From assembly GCA_019306065.1 (NCBI GenBank), contig JAFDMF010000002.1, positions 62,001-126,000 of the forward strand: 64,000 nt of DNA, written 5' to 3'. The position numbers and the translations under genes were made by a program. Source of the stretch: Deltaproteobacteria bacterium. Its GTDB lineage: Bacteria; Desulfobacterota; Desulfobacteria; Desulfobacterales; JAFDMD01. This document shows positions 26,870 through 36,460 of the stretch, piece after piece; positions within the stretch are counted from its first letter, which is position 1; each line of letters opens with the position of its first letter. Below the pieces are notes generated by a model, which did not search any database, was not told where the DNA came from, and saw only the letters and a list, made by a program, of their open reading frames with translations.

Positions 26870-28189
26870 TTAAGCTTTATCCAAAAACTTTTGAGATTCT
26901 TCTTTTAATTTTTTTATTTTATTTCTATCAGTATCCGCAAATATTCTCAATACTCTGAAGCCTTTTGGTATCTTTGAAATTATTTTGCTTTTTTCAGTTA
27001 GTCTTTCATAAATATCGGAGTTTTTTTCAACTATAAATAAATCATCGTCTATTTTTTGTTCTCCGGCTATAAAAAGTTTATGAATGCTTCCGGAGCCGTC
27101 GTCCAAAACAAAATCTATATCTTCATATTGCGATTTTATATTATTAAAAACATTCTTTACTCTTTTAAGATCGTTTGCATCCGCATGGTCTCCGACTTCC
27201 AATATTACTTTATGATGTTTTCTATTTATTATTCTATCTGCATATTTCTGCAGTTTATTATTGGATTTTTTATTTGCATCTGTTCGCATGCGGTTTAAAA
27301 TTGTTACATCATCATTATCAAGTATCCAGTCTATGTCATTAAACTTTTCTTTTATTATCTTGAGATATTCTCGAATATAATAATCATATATACGTCTGAT
27401 ACGATGATAATATACTTGGGTATTCATCTGATATCTTGCCAGAATCAAAGCTTCGAACACATGCCATCCACCTCTGTCAATGGCAATATCAATTCTATCA
27501 TTCTCTTGTTTTATCGCCAAAGATTCCAATAATCTTTTATAATCGAATCTTCCGTAATCAACTCCGCAATAAAAAGAATCTCTTATAAGATAATCGGTTC
27601 TGTCAAAATCCATATGAGAAGATATTAACTGTTTTAATATGGAAAATTGCGGCGGTAATTCTTGTTGAGAATCATCGATAAACTTTACAATCCATTCTTC
27701 TATACCATTCCAATATGTCTTATTCAATAATTCCTTTAAGCGGTTTTTAATCGCATAAATCGAAATATTTTCATGCGTCGCATCAGGCGCAAGTATCTCT
27801 CCTGCATGAGAAAACGGAGTATGCCCTATATCGTGCAATAAGGCTACAAGCCGGACTAATTGTCTTACTTTAGGGATGGTGTTCTTTTTGAATTCATATA
27901 CGCTTGCAAAACTCTCTTTTAAAATGTCGCCGTAATTTCTATAAAGGCTGTCAAAAGCCTGCGTAACCAGCTGCATAACTCCCAATGAATGTTCGAATCG
28001 CGAATGAAGAGCTCCGGGATAAACGTAACAAGCCAAAGCAAGCTGCTTTATATTTCTTAATCTTTGAAAAAGCGGATGGTTTATAAATTTTTCTTCATTT
28101 TCGGAAAATCTGATAAAACCATGCACGGGGCAGCGTATTCGTAATATAGGTTCATCTTTTTTAGACAAAAATCGATTATAATCCGACAT
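26870..28189 (-). CDS. HD-domain phosphohydrolase (YwfO/SAMHD1-like)
   Basis: 439 residues. The HD metal site is complete: ALHSRFEHSLGVMQLV (His), LVRLVALLHDIGHTPFSHAGE (HD) and ISSHMDFDRTDYLIRDSFYCG (Asp). These match SAMHD1-type and YwfO-type enzymes, which hydrolyse (d)NTPs, but the allosteric SAMHD1 site is not expected. The IRCPVHGFIRFSENEEKFI entry strand is typical. Gene pairs with the following YwgA-like gene 13 bases away. Substrate not decided by sequence. Confidence 0.88.
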   Translation of the reverse strand: MSDYNRFLSKKDEPILRIRCPVHGFIRFSENEEKFINHPLFQRLRNIKQLALACYVYPGALHSRFEHSLGVMQLVTQAFDSLYRNYGDILKESFASVYEFKKNTIPKVRQLVRLVALLHDIGHTPFSHAGEILAPDATHENISIYAIKNRLKELLNKTYWNGIEEWIVKFIDDSQQELPPQFSILKQLISSHMDFDRTDYLIRDSFYCGVDYGRFDYKRLLESLAIKQENDRIDIAIDRGGWHVFEALILARYQMNTQVYYHRIRRIYDYYIREYLKIIKEKFNDIDWILDNDDVTILNRMRTDANKKSNNKLQKYADRIINRKHHKVILEVGDHADANDLKRVKNVFNNIKSQYEDIDFVLDDGSGSIHKLFIAGEQKIDDDLFIVEKNSDIYERLTEKSKIISKIPKGFRVLRIFADTDRNKIKKLKEESQKFLDKA

Positions 28190-28230
28190 AATATATACTC
28201 CGCTTCTATTATGTTAATATCAAATCCATT

Positions 28231-28467
28231 TTATTTTTTAATCATACTTTCTTTCATCATTTTTTTCAAACCTTCCAATGTCCCTTTCCATACAGTATTT
28301 TCGTCTGCCATAATTGCCACTATTATATCTTTTTCTACGCTTACTTCAAATACAATCTCTTTATCTTTTATTTTAAAAACCGCTTCTCCCCATCTTTGCG
28401 CAGGCAGTCCTGTAGTCTCGCATTCGTAATCGGTTCTTACCTCCGCAGTCATTCTAATATCTTCCAT
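28231..28467 (-). CDS. small unknown protein, 78 residues
   Basis: I do not recognise this one. The sequence reads as a beta-rich N-terminal half (EVRTDYECETTGLPAQRWGE, KIKDKEIVFEVSVEKDIIVA) and a short C-terminal helix KGTLEGLKKMMKESMIKK. No membrane segment or signal. AAGGGGAATT precedes the ATG, so it is probably translated. It lies between the HD gene (41 bases) and waaA (34 bases), all on the minus strand. A PilZ- or DUF-like small beta fold is possible but unsupported. Confidence 0.6.
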   Translation of the reverse strand: MEDIRMTAEVRTDYECETTGLPAQRWGEAVFKIKDKEIVFEVSVEKDIIVAIMADENTVWKGTLEGLKKMMKESMIKK

Positions 28468-28501
28468 ATAATTCCCCTTTTTAATTATTTTATTCTATTT
28501 G

Positions 28502-29812
28502 CTATACAAGAAGATCGTATATAATTTTAGCATGCTTTTCAGCCGCGCCTGTGTTTGCCGTCAAAGCTTTTTGCGCTTTTTTGCCAACAGCCTCCGCTTT
28601 TTTTATGTTTTTTAAAAAATATATCACTTTTTCCGCAAGTTCCTCTTTATTGTTAACCTCTATTCCGCCTCCGGCATCCTCTATAAGCTTTTTTGCTTCC
28701 GCAAAATCATCCATAAAGGGTCCATAGCAAACAGGCTTTCCCCAAGCCGCCGCCTCAAGTATATTATGCCCTCCCAAAGGGACTAAACTTCCGCCGCAAA
28801 ACACTACCGTTGCAGCGCTGTAGATTTTATCAAGCTCTCCTATTGAATCTATAATAACCGCTTTTTCTTCTCTTTTTTTCTTTTTTCCGTCTATATCACT
28901 TCGCATCTGACATTTTATATCTTTTTTTTTAGCGTTATTATAGATTTTTTCAACCCTGTTTATATGTCTCGGGGCAATTATTAATATTGTTTCCGGAATC
29001 TCTTTTACTATCTTTTTATATATATCAAATATCATATCCGCCTCTTCTCCTCTTATGCTGCCGGCAATAAACACCGGAAGCTTTTCGGATAAGCCGAATA
29101 GATTCATTATCTCTTTTTTTATCGAAGAACTATGGATTAAATTCAAAAAATCAAATTTTGCGTTGCCGGAAATAATTATTCTATTTTTATCCGCTCCCAA
29201 AGCGCTGATTCTTTCAGCATCCTTTTTGCCAACCATAGAAAAGGTATTTACCGCCGAAAGTATATATTTTATAAGGGGCTTTATTGTTAAATATTTTTTA
29301 AAGGAATCCGCCGAAATCCTGCCGTTTAATATCACGGTTTTTATTCCAGCTTTTTTTGCCTTAATAAATAGGTTAGGCCATATTTCTGTTTCCAATATCG
29401 CCAAAATATCCGGCTTTATATAATTTATAGCCTTTGTTACGGAGGACGGCATATCAAGAGGCGCATAAACGGGTGTTATTTTGCGCTTAAACCGCTTCGC
29501 TTCTAAAATTCTTCTTTTTGCTTCGTTAAAGCCATAAGTTGTAGCGGAAGAAATTATTATATTGATATTCGACATTATTAAAAATAAGGCTTCGATTATT
29601 TTAAAAGCTGCGTTTATTTCTCCTACCGATACCGCATGTATCCATATTCTTTTATCCGAAGATGATTTGTTCAAAGAAACATTGCTATAATCTCCGAAAC
29701 GCTGCATTATTTTCTCTTTCTTTTTAGGAGAAGAGAATAATAAAAAAGACGGAAAAGTAAAAAGGTAGATTCCCGACGTTAAAGTTTTGTATAATAAATA
29801 TAATAAATTCAT
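28502..29812 (-). CDS. waaA: 3-deoxy-D-manno-octulosonic acid (Kdo) transferase
   Basis: Adds Kdo to lipid A precursor at the inner membrane; its presence shows that the organism makes lipopolysaccharide. 436 residues: an N-terminal membrane anchor (LLYLLYKTLTSGIYLFTFPS), then RIWIHAVSVGEINAAFKIIE, the family's TPVYAPLDMPSSV and LAILETEIWPNLF, and in the C-terminal domain GGSLVPLGGHNILEAAAWGK. It is a GT30-type, GT-B-fold glycosyltransferase. The gene is divergent from prpE across a 267-base gap. Confidence 0.95.
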   Translation of the reverse strand: MNLLYLLYKTLTSGIYLFTFPSFLLFSSPKKKEKIMQRFGDYSNVSLNKSSSDKRIWIHAVSVGEINAAFKIIEALFLIMSNINIIISSATTYGFNEAKRRILEAKRFKRKITPVYAPLDMPSSVTKAINYIKPDILAILETEIWPNLFIKAKKAGIKTVILNGRISADSFKKYLTIKPLIKYILSAVNTFSMVGKKDAERISALGADKNRIIISGNAKFDFLNLIHSSSIKKEIMNLFGLSEKLPVFIAGSIRGEEADMIFDIYKKIVKEIPETILIIAPRHINRVEKIYNNAKKKDIKCQMRSDIDGKKKKREEKAVIIDSIGELDKIYSAATVVFCGGSLVPLGGHNILEAAAWGKPVCYGPFMDDFAEAKKLIEDAGGGIEVNNKEELAEKVIYFLKNIKKAEAVGKKAQKALTANTGAAEKHAKIIYDLLV

Positions 29813-30079
29813 TACGATTATTTTCTGCCGAATATATATTGCTTATTAACCCTTCACAACTCTTACTCTGTAACAACAAACAAAATTTTTTGTTGTGCAG
29901 GAGGCTTTTTATTTGAAATTGCATTATTTCTTTTTTACAATTTTTGCAATAGAAGATATAAATCGGAACAACTTTCTCGGTTTACAAATCAAAACTAAAA
30001 TAATAAACTGATCTCCGTTTCCATAGCGTTCGATTATAATCGGGCGTATTTTTAAACCTTTAACAATAAGGAGATCAAA

Positions 30080-31978
30080 ATGAGCAATTTGTACTATCAA
30101 GCGTATCAAAAATCCATAAAAGATCCCGACGCATTTTGGGGTAAAGCTGCCGAAGATTGTCATTGGTATAAAAAATGGGATAAAGTTTTAGACGATACAA
30201 ACAAACCTTTTTACCGGTGGTTTACAGGAGGCGAAATAAACACCTGCTACAATGCTCTTGATTATCATATAGAAAAAGGAAACGGCGAAAGAATCGCATT
30301 AATATATGACAGCCCCGTTACCCAAACGGTTAAAAAATTTACATACTCCGAACTTCGAGATTTGACCGCAAAATTTGCCGGAGCTTTGGCGGAACAAGGA
30401 GTGATAAAAGGAAACAGAGTTTTAATATATATGCCGATGATACCGGAAGCCGCAATAGCAATGCTTGCATGCGCCAGATTAGGCGCGGTACATTCGGTTG
30501 TTTTCGGAGGATTTGCCGCAAAAGAGCTTGCCGTAAGAATAGATGATGCGTCTCCTAAAGTAATAGTTTCGGCATCTTGCGGAATAGAAGTTGCAAAAAT
30601 TATCAAATATAAACCGCTTCTTGATAAAGCAATAGAAATTGCAAAAAACAAACCAAAATCCTGCATAATATATCAACGAGCTATGGAAAAAGCGGAGATG
30701 ATCTCCGGCAGAGATTACGACTGGAACCAAGTAATAGATAAAGCCTCTCCCAAAGAATGCGTTCCCGTAAAAGCTACAGATCCTTTATATATCCTTTATA
30801 CATCAGGCACTACAGGAATACCCAAAGGAGTTGTTCGAGACAACGGCGGTCATGCGGTAGCGTTAAAATGGAGCATGAAAGCAATATACGGAGTTGACGA
30901 AGGAGACGTTTTTTGGGCGGCTTCAGACGTAGGCTGGGTTGTAGGACACTCCTATATAGTCTATGGCCCCCTTTTAAAAGGATGCACAACCATATTATTT
31001 GAAGGAAAACCGGTAGGAACCCCTGATGTGGGAGTTTTTTGGAGAATAATATCCGAGTATAAAATAAAAACAATGTTTACCGCTCCAACCGCTTTCAGAG
31101 CTATAAAAAGAGAAGACCCGAATGGAGAATTCATTAAAAAATATGATATATCCTGCTTTAAGACACTGTTTCTCGCCGGCGAAAGACTCGATCCCGACAC
31201 TTTAAGATGGGCGGAAAAACAACTTAAAGTTCCTGTAATAGATCATTGGTGGCAGACCGAAACAGGATGGCCTATAGCCGCAAACTGCATCGGACTGCAT
31301 CAATTTCCGGTAAAAGAAGGTTCCCCTACAAAAGCCGTCCCCGGATGGGAGCTTCAGGTACTTGATCCCTCTACAAAAAAACAGATCACAACCTCCGATA
31401 TAGGAGCGCTTGTGGTAAAACTGCCGCTTCCTCCCGGAACGCTTCCCACCTTATGGCAAAACGACAAAAGATATATTGATTCATATCTTATCGAGTTTGA
31501 AGGATACTACCAAACCGCAGATGCCGGATTTATTGACGAAGACGGCTACATATACGTTATGAGCCGAACAGACGACATTATAAACGTAGCGGGACATAGA
31601 CTTTCTACCGGAGCTATGGAAGAGGTTTTGGCGGATCATCCCGATGTTGCCGAATGCGCGGTTTTGGGAGTTGCGGACCAATTAAAAGGGCAGATACCCG
31701 TAGGTTTTCTTGTTTTAAAAGCCGGAGTTAAAACCGAATATAGTAAAATCATACAAGACGTAATAGCTATGGTTAGAGACAGAATAGGACCTGTTGCGGC
31801 TTTTAAAAAGGCTACCGTAGTAAAAAGACTTCCTAAAACCCGTTCCGGGAAAATATTGCGAGGCACAATCCAAAAAATAGCCGACAATGAAAAATGGAAC
31901 ATGCCTGCAACCATAGAAGACCCCGTAATATTAGACGAAATGAAAGAGGCGCTTCAAGGGATAGGATATGCGTCTTAA
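30080..31978 (+). CDS. prpE: propionyl-CoA synthetase / acetyl-CoA synthetase family
   Basis: Activates a short-chain fatty acid with ATP and CoA through an acyl-adenylate. The 632 residues have the AMP-forming motifs YTSGTTGIPKGVVRDNGGHA near residue 240, VVGHSYIVYGPLL, DHWWQTETGWPIA, the hinge VAGHRLSTGAMEE and the catalytic Lys in TRSGKILRGT near residue 586. The VVRDNGGHAVAL stretch is characteristic of PrpE rather than AcsA, in which the equivalent segment reads VLHTTGGYL. AAGGAG is nine bases before the ATG. Downstream, 127 bases on, lies ygfK on the same strand. Confidence 0.85.
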   Translation: MSNLYYQAYQKSIKDPDAFWGKAAEDCHWYKKWDKVLDDTNKPFYRWFTGGEINTCYNALDYHIEKGNGERIALIYDSPVTQTVKKFTYSELRDLTAKFAGALAEQGVIKGNRVLIYMPMIPEAAIAMLACARLGAVHSVVFGGFAAKELAVRIDDASPKVIVSASCGIEVAKIIKYKPLLDKAIEIAKNKPKSCIIYQRAMEKAEMISGRDYDWNQVIDKASPKECVPVKATDPLYILYTSGTTGIPKGVVRDNGGHAVALKWSMKAIYGVDEGDVFWAASDVGWVVGHSYIVYGPLLKGCTTILFEGKPVGTPDVGVFWRIISEYKIKTMFTAPTAFRAIKREDPNGEFIKKYDISCFKTLFLAGERLDPDTLRWAEKQLKVPVIDHWWQTETGWPIAANCIGLHQFPVKEGSPTKAVPGWELQVLDPSTKKQITTSDIGALVVKLPLPPGTLPTLWQNDKRYIDSYLIEFEGYYQTADAGFIDEDGYIYVMSRTDDIINVAGHRLSTGAMEEVLADHPDVAECAVLGVADQLKGQIPVGFLVLKAGVKTEYSKIIQDVIAMVRDRIGPVAAFKKATVVKRLPKTRSGKILRGTIQKIADNEKWNMPATIEDPVILDEMKEALQGIGYAS

Positions 31979-31990
31979 AAAATAGCCAAC

Positions 31991-32018
31991 GTAGAGACGT
32001 TGCATACAACGTCTCTAC
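31991..32018. repeat. 28-bp GTAGAGACGTTG palindrome
   Basis: Arms GTAGAGACGTTG (31991-32002) and CAACGTCTCTAC (32007-32018) with a CATA centre: perfect twelve-base inverted arms. Lies between prpE and ygfK, 12 bases after the prpE stop, where it could act as a stem-loop. Confidence 0.85.
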
Positions 32019-32105
32019 TGTAATAGAATTAATTTTTTGTAGGAATTACCTGATTTGGACAGTAGATAAGAATTAAAAAACGTTTTTAAACGGAGAATAA
32101 ACATA

Positions 32106-35100
32106 ATGAGCGCAGACAAATTCACGCCTTGCAATATAAATAGATTATTCGATTTGGTATTTGCAGGAGAAAATAAAAAAGAAATCTTCGGAATACCGCG
32201 GGAACTTTTTTTTATACCTGACCAACAAAATCCTTATAAAACAAAAAGATACGGACAAATATTGGAAACTCCGGTAGGAGTAGCCGCCGGACCCCATACC
32301 CAAATGTCTCAAAACATAATATCCGCTTGGCTTGCCGGAGCAAGATATATCGAACTAAAAACCATACAAATACTCGACGAACTGGAAGTTACAAAGCCCT
32401 GCATAGACATGACAGACGAAGGTTACAACTGCGAATGGTCTCAGGAATTAAAACTACAACAATCATTAGATCAATACATAGACGCTTGGATAATCTTACA
32501 CATCCTAAAAGAGAAATTCGGATTTAAGGGCAAAGAGCCCGGATTTATCTTCAACGCAAGCATAGGTTATAATTTAGAAGGAATAAAAAGCCATCAGGTA
32601 TCTAATTTTCTTGATAAAATAATCAATGCAGATTCCGAAATAAAAGAGAAAACAACCCTTCTTGCAAAAAAATATCCAAAAATAAAAGATATTCCAATAC
32701 CGGGCAGGCTAACCGATAACATAACAATATCCACAATGCACGGCTGCCCTCCGGACGAAATAGAAAAAATAGCCGAATATTTTATAGAAGAAAGAAAACT
32801 CCATACCACAATCAAACTAAATCCAACACTTTTGGGGCCAGAAAAGGTAAGAGAAATATTAAATAAAAAACTCGGATACAACATAATAGTTCCGGATCAA
32901 GCCTTTGAACACGACCTTAAATATAACGACGGAATAAAACTAATAAAAACCTTAACAAAAAAAGCGGAAAAAGCGCAAGTTAAATTCAGCCTTAAACTTA
33001 CAAATACATTAGAAACATTAAACATAAAAAAAAATCTGCCGGAAAAAGAGAAAATATGCTACTTAAGCGGCAGAGCCCTGCATCCCATAAGCATAAACCT
33101 TGCCGCTGTTTTACAAAAAGAATTCGACGGAAACTTAGACATATCATTTGCAGCAGGCATAGATTCTTATAACATTGCCCGAGTTTTACAATGCGGGTTC
33201 GCGCCCATAACCGTAAGTTCCGATATATTAAAACCAGGCGGTTACGGACGTATAAAACAATATATTGAAAACATACAAAAAAATTTCGACAAATACGGCG
33301 CGAGAAGCTTGGAGGAATACATCATAAACAACTCCGAAAAAACAGATCTCAAAAAAGCCGCTTTGGAAAATCTTCAAAAATACGCCGAAAAAGTAATAAA
33401 CGATAACCATTATAAAAAATCAAACTTCCCATATAATTCCGTAAAAACAGATAAAAAGCTTAAATATTTTGACTGCGCTTGCGCCCCTTGCACAACTCAA
33501 TGCCCTGCAAATCAAAAAATACCGCAATACATAAATTATATAGCGGAAGGGGAAATAGAAAAAGCTTACCTTACAATACTGGCGGATAATCCTCTGCCAA
33601 ACATACAAGGAAAAGTTTGCAATCGACTATGCGCGGAAAAATGCGTAAGAATTAATTATGATAAACCGCTTATGATAAGAGAACTAAAAAGATATGTTGC
33701 AGAAAACTCTCCGAGAGCAGAACTGACCCCGGCTACTTCAAACGGATTAAAAGCGGCAATAATAGGCGGAGGTCCTTCGGGACTTTCATGCGCTCATTAT
33801 TTGGCGTTAAACGGTTTTGAAGTTAGTATATACGAAGCAAAAAGCTTTTTGGGCGGAATGGCTGCGGATGGAATCCCTCTTTTCAGACTTGATAAAAAAA
33901 GCCTTGATAAAGATATAAACGCAATACTTGCTTTGGGAGTAAAAGTATATACAAACAAAAAAATCAACGCCGAACAATTCAATCTTTTAAAAAATAGCAA
34001 CAATTATATCTACATAGCTGCAGGAGCGCAAAAAAGCGCTCCCTTAAACATACCCGGCATCCAAGCAAAACAGGTTTATGATCAATTAACCTTTTTAAGC
34101 GCGGTAAAACAAAACAAAAAAATTGATACAGGCAAAAAAATAGTGGTAATAGGCGGAGGAAACTCCGCAATAGACGCTGCAAGAACCGCAAAGCGACTTT
34201 CAGCGGATAACGAGGTTACAATTCTATATAGAAGAACCAAAAGCCAAATGCCTTGCGGAATTGAAGAGATAAACGAGGCGCTTGACGAAAAAATAAAATT
34301 AATTCGACTTGTTTCTCCCGAAGCAATAGAAAGTAAAAAAGGAGCGGCAGTCGGAATTACAGTAAGTAAAATGACATTAAAAGAGCCGGATAAAAGCGGA
34401 AGACCAAAACCGGTAAAAATAGAAAATTCCGAATTTACAATTGAAGCCGATACCATAATCGTAGCAATAGGGCAGCAAATAAATACAGATTTTTATCCCG
34501 AAAAAAAATTAAACGTAAATCCCAATACGCTAATGACAAATATAGAAAACGTATTTGCGGGAGGAGACGTTATAAGAGGCGCTTCAACCTTAATAAACGC
34601 AATAGCAGACGGGAAAAAAGCCGCCTTTGAAATAATAAAAAAAGCGGGCAAAAAAATCAAAACCGATATAATGCCTCAAGATGAAAGAAAACCGGATTAT
34701 AAAAAGCTTAAAATAGCAAAGATGACAAGAAACTTCGGTCCCGCTTTACCTGAAACTGCCCCGGAGCAAAGAATAAATTTCAACCTGTTTGTAAAAACAT
34801 TAAACAAACAGGATGCGCAAGCCGAAGCTTCAAGATGCCTTGCCTGCGACATATTTTGTGGAGTATGCGTTACCGTATGCCCCAACAGAAGCAACATATC
34901 TTATAAAATAGAACCTTTTGCTCTCCCTTATGAAAAGGTGGAAAAGACTGACGGCAAAATTGCAATAACCTCCGTAAAAACCCTTAACATAAAACAGCAG
35001 TATCAAATATTAAATATAGGCGATTTTTGCAATGAATGCGGAAACTGCGCTGCATTTTGTCCTACTTCAGGCGCGCCATATAAAGATAAGCCCAAGTTTC

Positions 35101-35381
35101 ATCTTTCAAGCGAAAGCTTTGACAACGCGGATTTCGGTTTTTATTTTGAGGGCAAAAATATAATGAAAATCAAAAAAGGGGGCAAAATATCCTCTTTAAC
35201 AAAAAAGAATAACCGTTTTATTTACGAAGACAATAAAATATCGGTAGTTTTAAACGCCGAAACTTTAAAAGCGGAAAAAGCCCTGTTTAAAACAGACACA
35301 ACAGACGAAACCGATACAAATATAGGTTATATTGCCGAATACGCTTTTTTGTATAAAAATGTTTCGGGGCTTTTAAAATAA
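32106..35381 (+). CDS. ygfK: YgfK-type putative selenate reductase / Fe-S flavin oxidoreductase
   Basis: 1091 residues in four parts: a TIM-barrel dihydroorotate-dehydrogenase-like domain (about 1-430, ETPVGVAAGPHTQMSQN, STMHGCPPDEIEKIAE), a GltD-like Fe-S entry (CAPCTTQCPANQKIPQYIN... CNRLCAEKCVR, near residue 457 on), FAD and NAD(P) domains (IIGGGPSGLSCAHY near 553, VIGGGNSAIDAARTA near 682, NVFAGGDVIRGASTLINAIA), and C-terminal clusters CLACDIFCGVCVTVCPNR and CNECGNCAAFCPTSG. In other genomes ygfK often occurs with selenium-dependent molybdenum hydroxylase genes (yqeB, yqeC, ssnA). None of those is in the window. Its link with selD is discussed separately. Confidence 0.88.
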   Translation: MSADKFTPCNINRLFDLVFAGENKKEIFGIPRELFFIPDQQNPYKTKRYGQILETPVGVAAGPHTQMSQNIISAWLAGARYIELKTIQILDELEVTKPCIDMTDEGYNCEWSQELKLQQSLDQYIDAWIILHILKEKFGFKGKEPGFIFNASIGYNLEGIKSHQVSNFLDKIINADSEIKEKTTLLAKKYPKIKDIPIPGRLTDNITISTMHGCPPDEIEKIAEYFIEERKLHTTIKLNPTLLGPEKVREILNKKLGYNIIVPDQAFEHDLKYNDGIKLIKTLTKKAEKAQVKFSLKLTNTLETLNIKKNLPEKEKICYLSGRALHPISINLAAVLQKEFDGNLDISFAAGIDSYNIARVLQCGFAPITVSSDILKPGGYGRIKQYIENIQKNFDKYGARSLEEYIINNSEKTDLKKAALENLQKYAEKVINDNHYKKSNFPYNSVKTDKKLKYFDCACAPCTTQCPANQKIPQYINYIAEGEIEKAYLTILADNPLPNIQGKVCNRLCAEKCVRINYDKPLMIRELKRYVAENSPRAELTPATSNGLKAAIIGGGPSGLSCAHYLALNGFEVSIYEAKSFLGGMAADGIPLFRLDKKSLDKDINAILALGVKVYTNKKINAEQFNLLKNSNNYIYIAAGAQKSAPLNIPGIQAKQVYDQLTFLSAVKQNKKIDTGKKIVVIGGGNSAIDAARTAKRLSADNEVTILYRRTKSQMPCGIEEINEALDEKIKLIRLVSPEAIESKKGAAVGITVSKMTLKEPDKSGRPKPVKIENSEFTIEADTIIVAIGQQINTDFYPEKKLNVNPNTLMTNIENVFAGGDVIRGASTLINAIADGKKAAFEIIKKAGKKIKTDIMPQDERKPDYKKLKIAKMTRNFGPALPETAPEQRINFNLFVKTLNKQDAQAEASRCLACDIFCGVCVTVCPNRSNISYKIEPFALPYEKVEKTDGKIAITSVKTLNIKQQYQILNIGDFCNECGNCAAFCPTSGAPYKDKPKFHLSSESFDNADFGFYFEGKNIMKIKKGGKISSLTKKNNRFIYEDNKISVVLNAETLKAEKALFKTDTTDETDTNIGYIAEYAFLYKNVSGLLK

Positions 35382-35503
35382 AGAAGCATAACAAAAAAAA
35401 TAAAAATGATAACTTATGGATAATTGAAAAGAATAGAGGTTGTAACCATCAAGATTTATACTAATAATTCAAGATTGTTACAATACATAGTTGGCTTTCA
35501 AAA

Positions 35504-36460
35504 TTAAGAAGGCGTGTTATATGGTCCCAGAAATCGTTCGCCGTCAAAATGTATTAGATGCGAAGGCGAACCCGCAACCCATACTTCTGTTTCCCATGCA
35601 ATATCGGCAAGATATCGGGACATAACCGAACGGTTCGGGAAAGCCGTTACATAGACAAGCCCTGCATTAGCGTTAGAGAATAATTGAGTTAGTTCAAAAT
35701 GTCGTTTCCCATCAACTGGACCATGGCTTGTTACTGATTCTATCAATAACAACCAGTTTTTTTCAGCATAGCGTAATATCACGTCTGGCATTTTACCATG
35801 CGCGTCAATATCAACTCCTAAAAGTGAAAGCAACGGAGCATCGAAATAACCCCATTTATCGCCTGTGTCGCCCGCATAAACAAGGACGCTTCCGGGAGCA
35901 AAACGCGAAGCAAAATCTTCAATAATAGCTCGTATCAGTTCGCTATGTTCACCCGGACTAAGAGTAATTTTTTTACCTGGTCTAATTTGGACGGGAACAC
36001 AATTTTGTTCTCGCTCTTTAGCATAGCGTTTTGCAAAAGTTTCCCGTTCTGCCAAATAATCGGTCAAATTATCATGCCATTCAGTCGTTCCAAAACTGCG
36101 CGACAGGGTTAAGGCGGCAGGCTCGATCTGATAAACAGCTTTGGGGCTGTTTACAGGACGATCCGGTTTATCAGGATTGTAAAGAGCAAGCCCCGCATTA
36201 ACAAATTGATGCATAGTTTGGCGTCTTACGGTTTCTCGCGTATTAGGCGCATAATTTTTTTGATAATGTTGACGAACCCAGTCCATAATCGGAGTTATGC
36301 CCATTAAAGGGTTTTCGGCTTCCGCCCAAGACTTATCCGGCGTAAGATTTAGCAATGCCAATAAACAGAGGGCAGAACGTTCATTCTGCTGCAAGCGGGG
36401 CAGTCCTATTGAGAAGAGAATGTTATGAGCTTCCTTGACATAATTTTGTTTATCATTCAT
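35504..36460 (-). CDS. type II restriction endonuclease, BsuBI/PstI family
   Basis: 318 residues. The family signature begins at RPGKKITLSPGEHSELIRAI and continues FAPGSVLVYAGDTGDKWGYF, then DIDAHGKMPDVILRYAEK with an Asp/Glu-Lys-type site (PDVIL...LLLIESVTSHGPVD). PstI and BsuBI cut CTGCAG, so the same target is predicted but not proven. It overlaps the methyltransferase gene by eight bases. Both are less AT-rich than the flanks, suggesting acquisition. CTGCAG occurs at several places in this window (for example 6018, 16070, 46742), so the host has not purged it. Confidence 0.88.
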   Translation of the reverse strand: MNDKQNYVKEAHNILFSIGLPRLQQNERSALCLLALLNLTPDKSWAEAENPLMGITPIMDWVRQHYQKNYAPNTRETVRRQTMHQFVNAGLALYNPDKPDRPVNSPKAVYQIEPAALTLSRSFGTTEWHDNLTDYLAERETFAKRYAKEREQNCVPVQIRPGKKITLSPGEHSELIRAIIEDFASRFAPGSVLVYAGDTGDKWGYFDAPLLSLLGVDIDAHGKMPDVILRYAEKNWLLLIESVTSHGPVDGKRHFELTQLFSNANAGLVYVTAFPNRSVMSRYLADIAWETEVWVAGSPSHLIHFDGERFLGPYNTPS

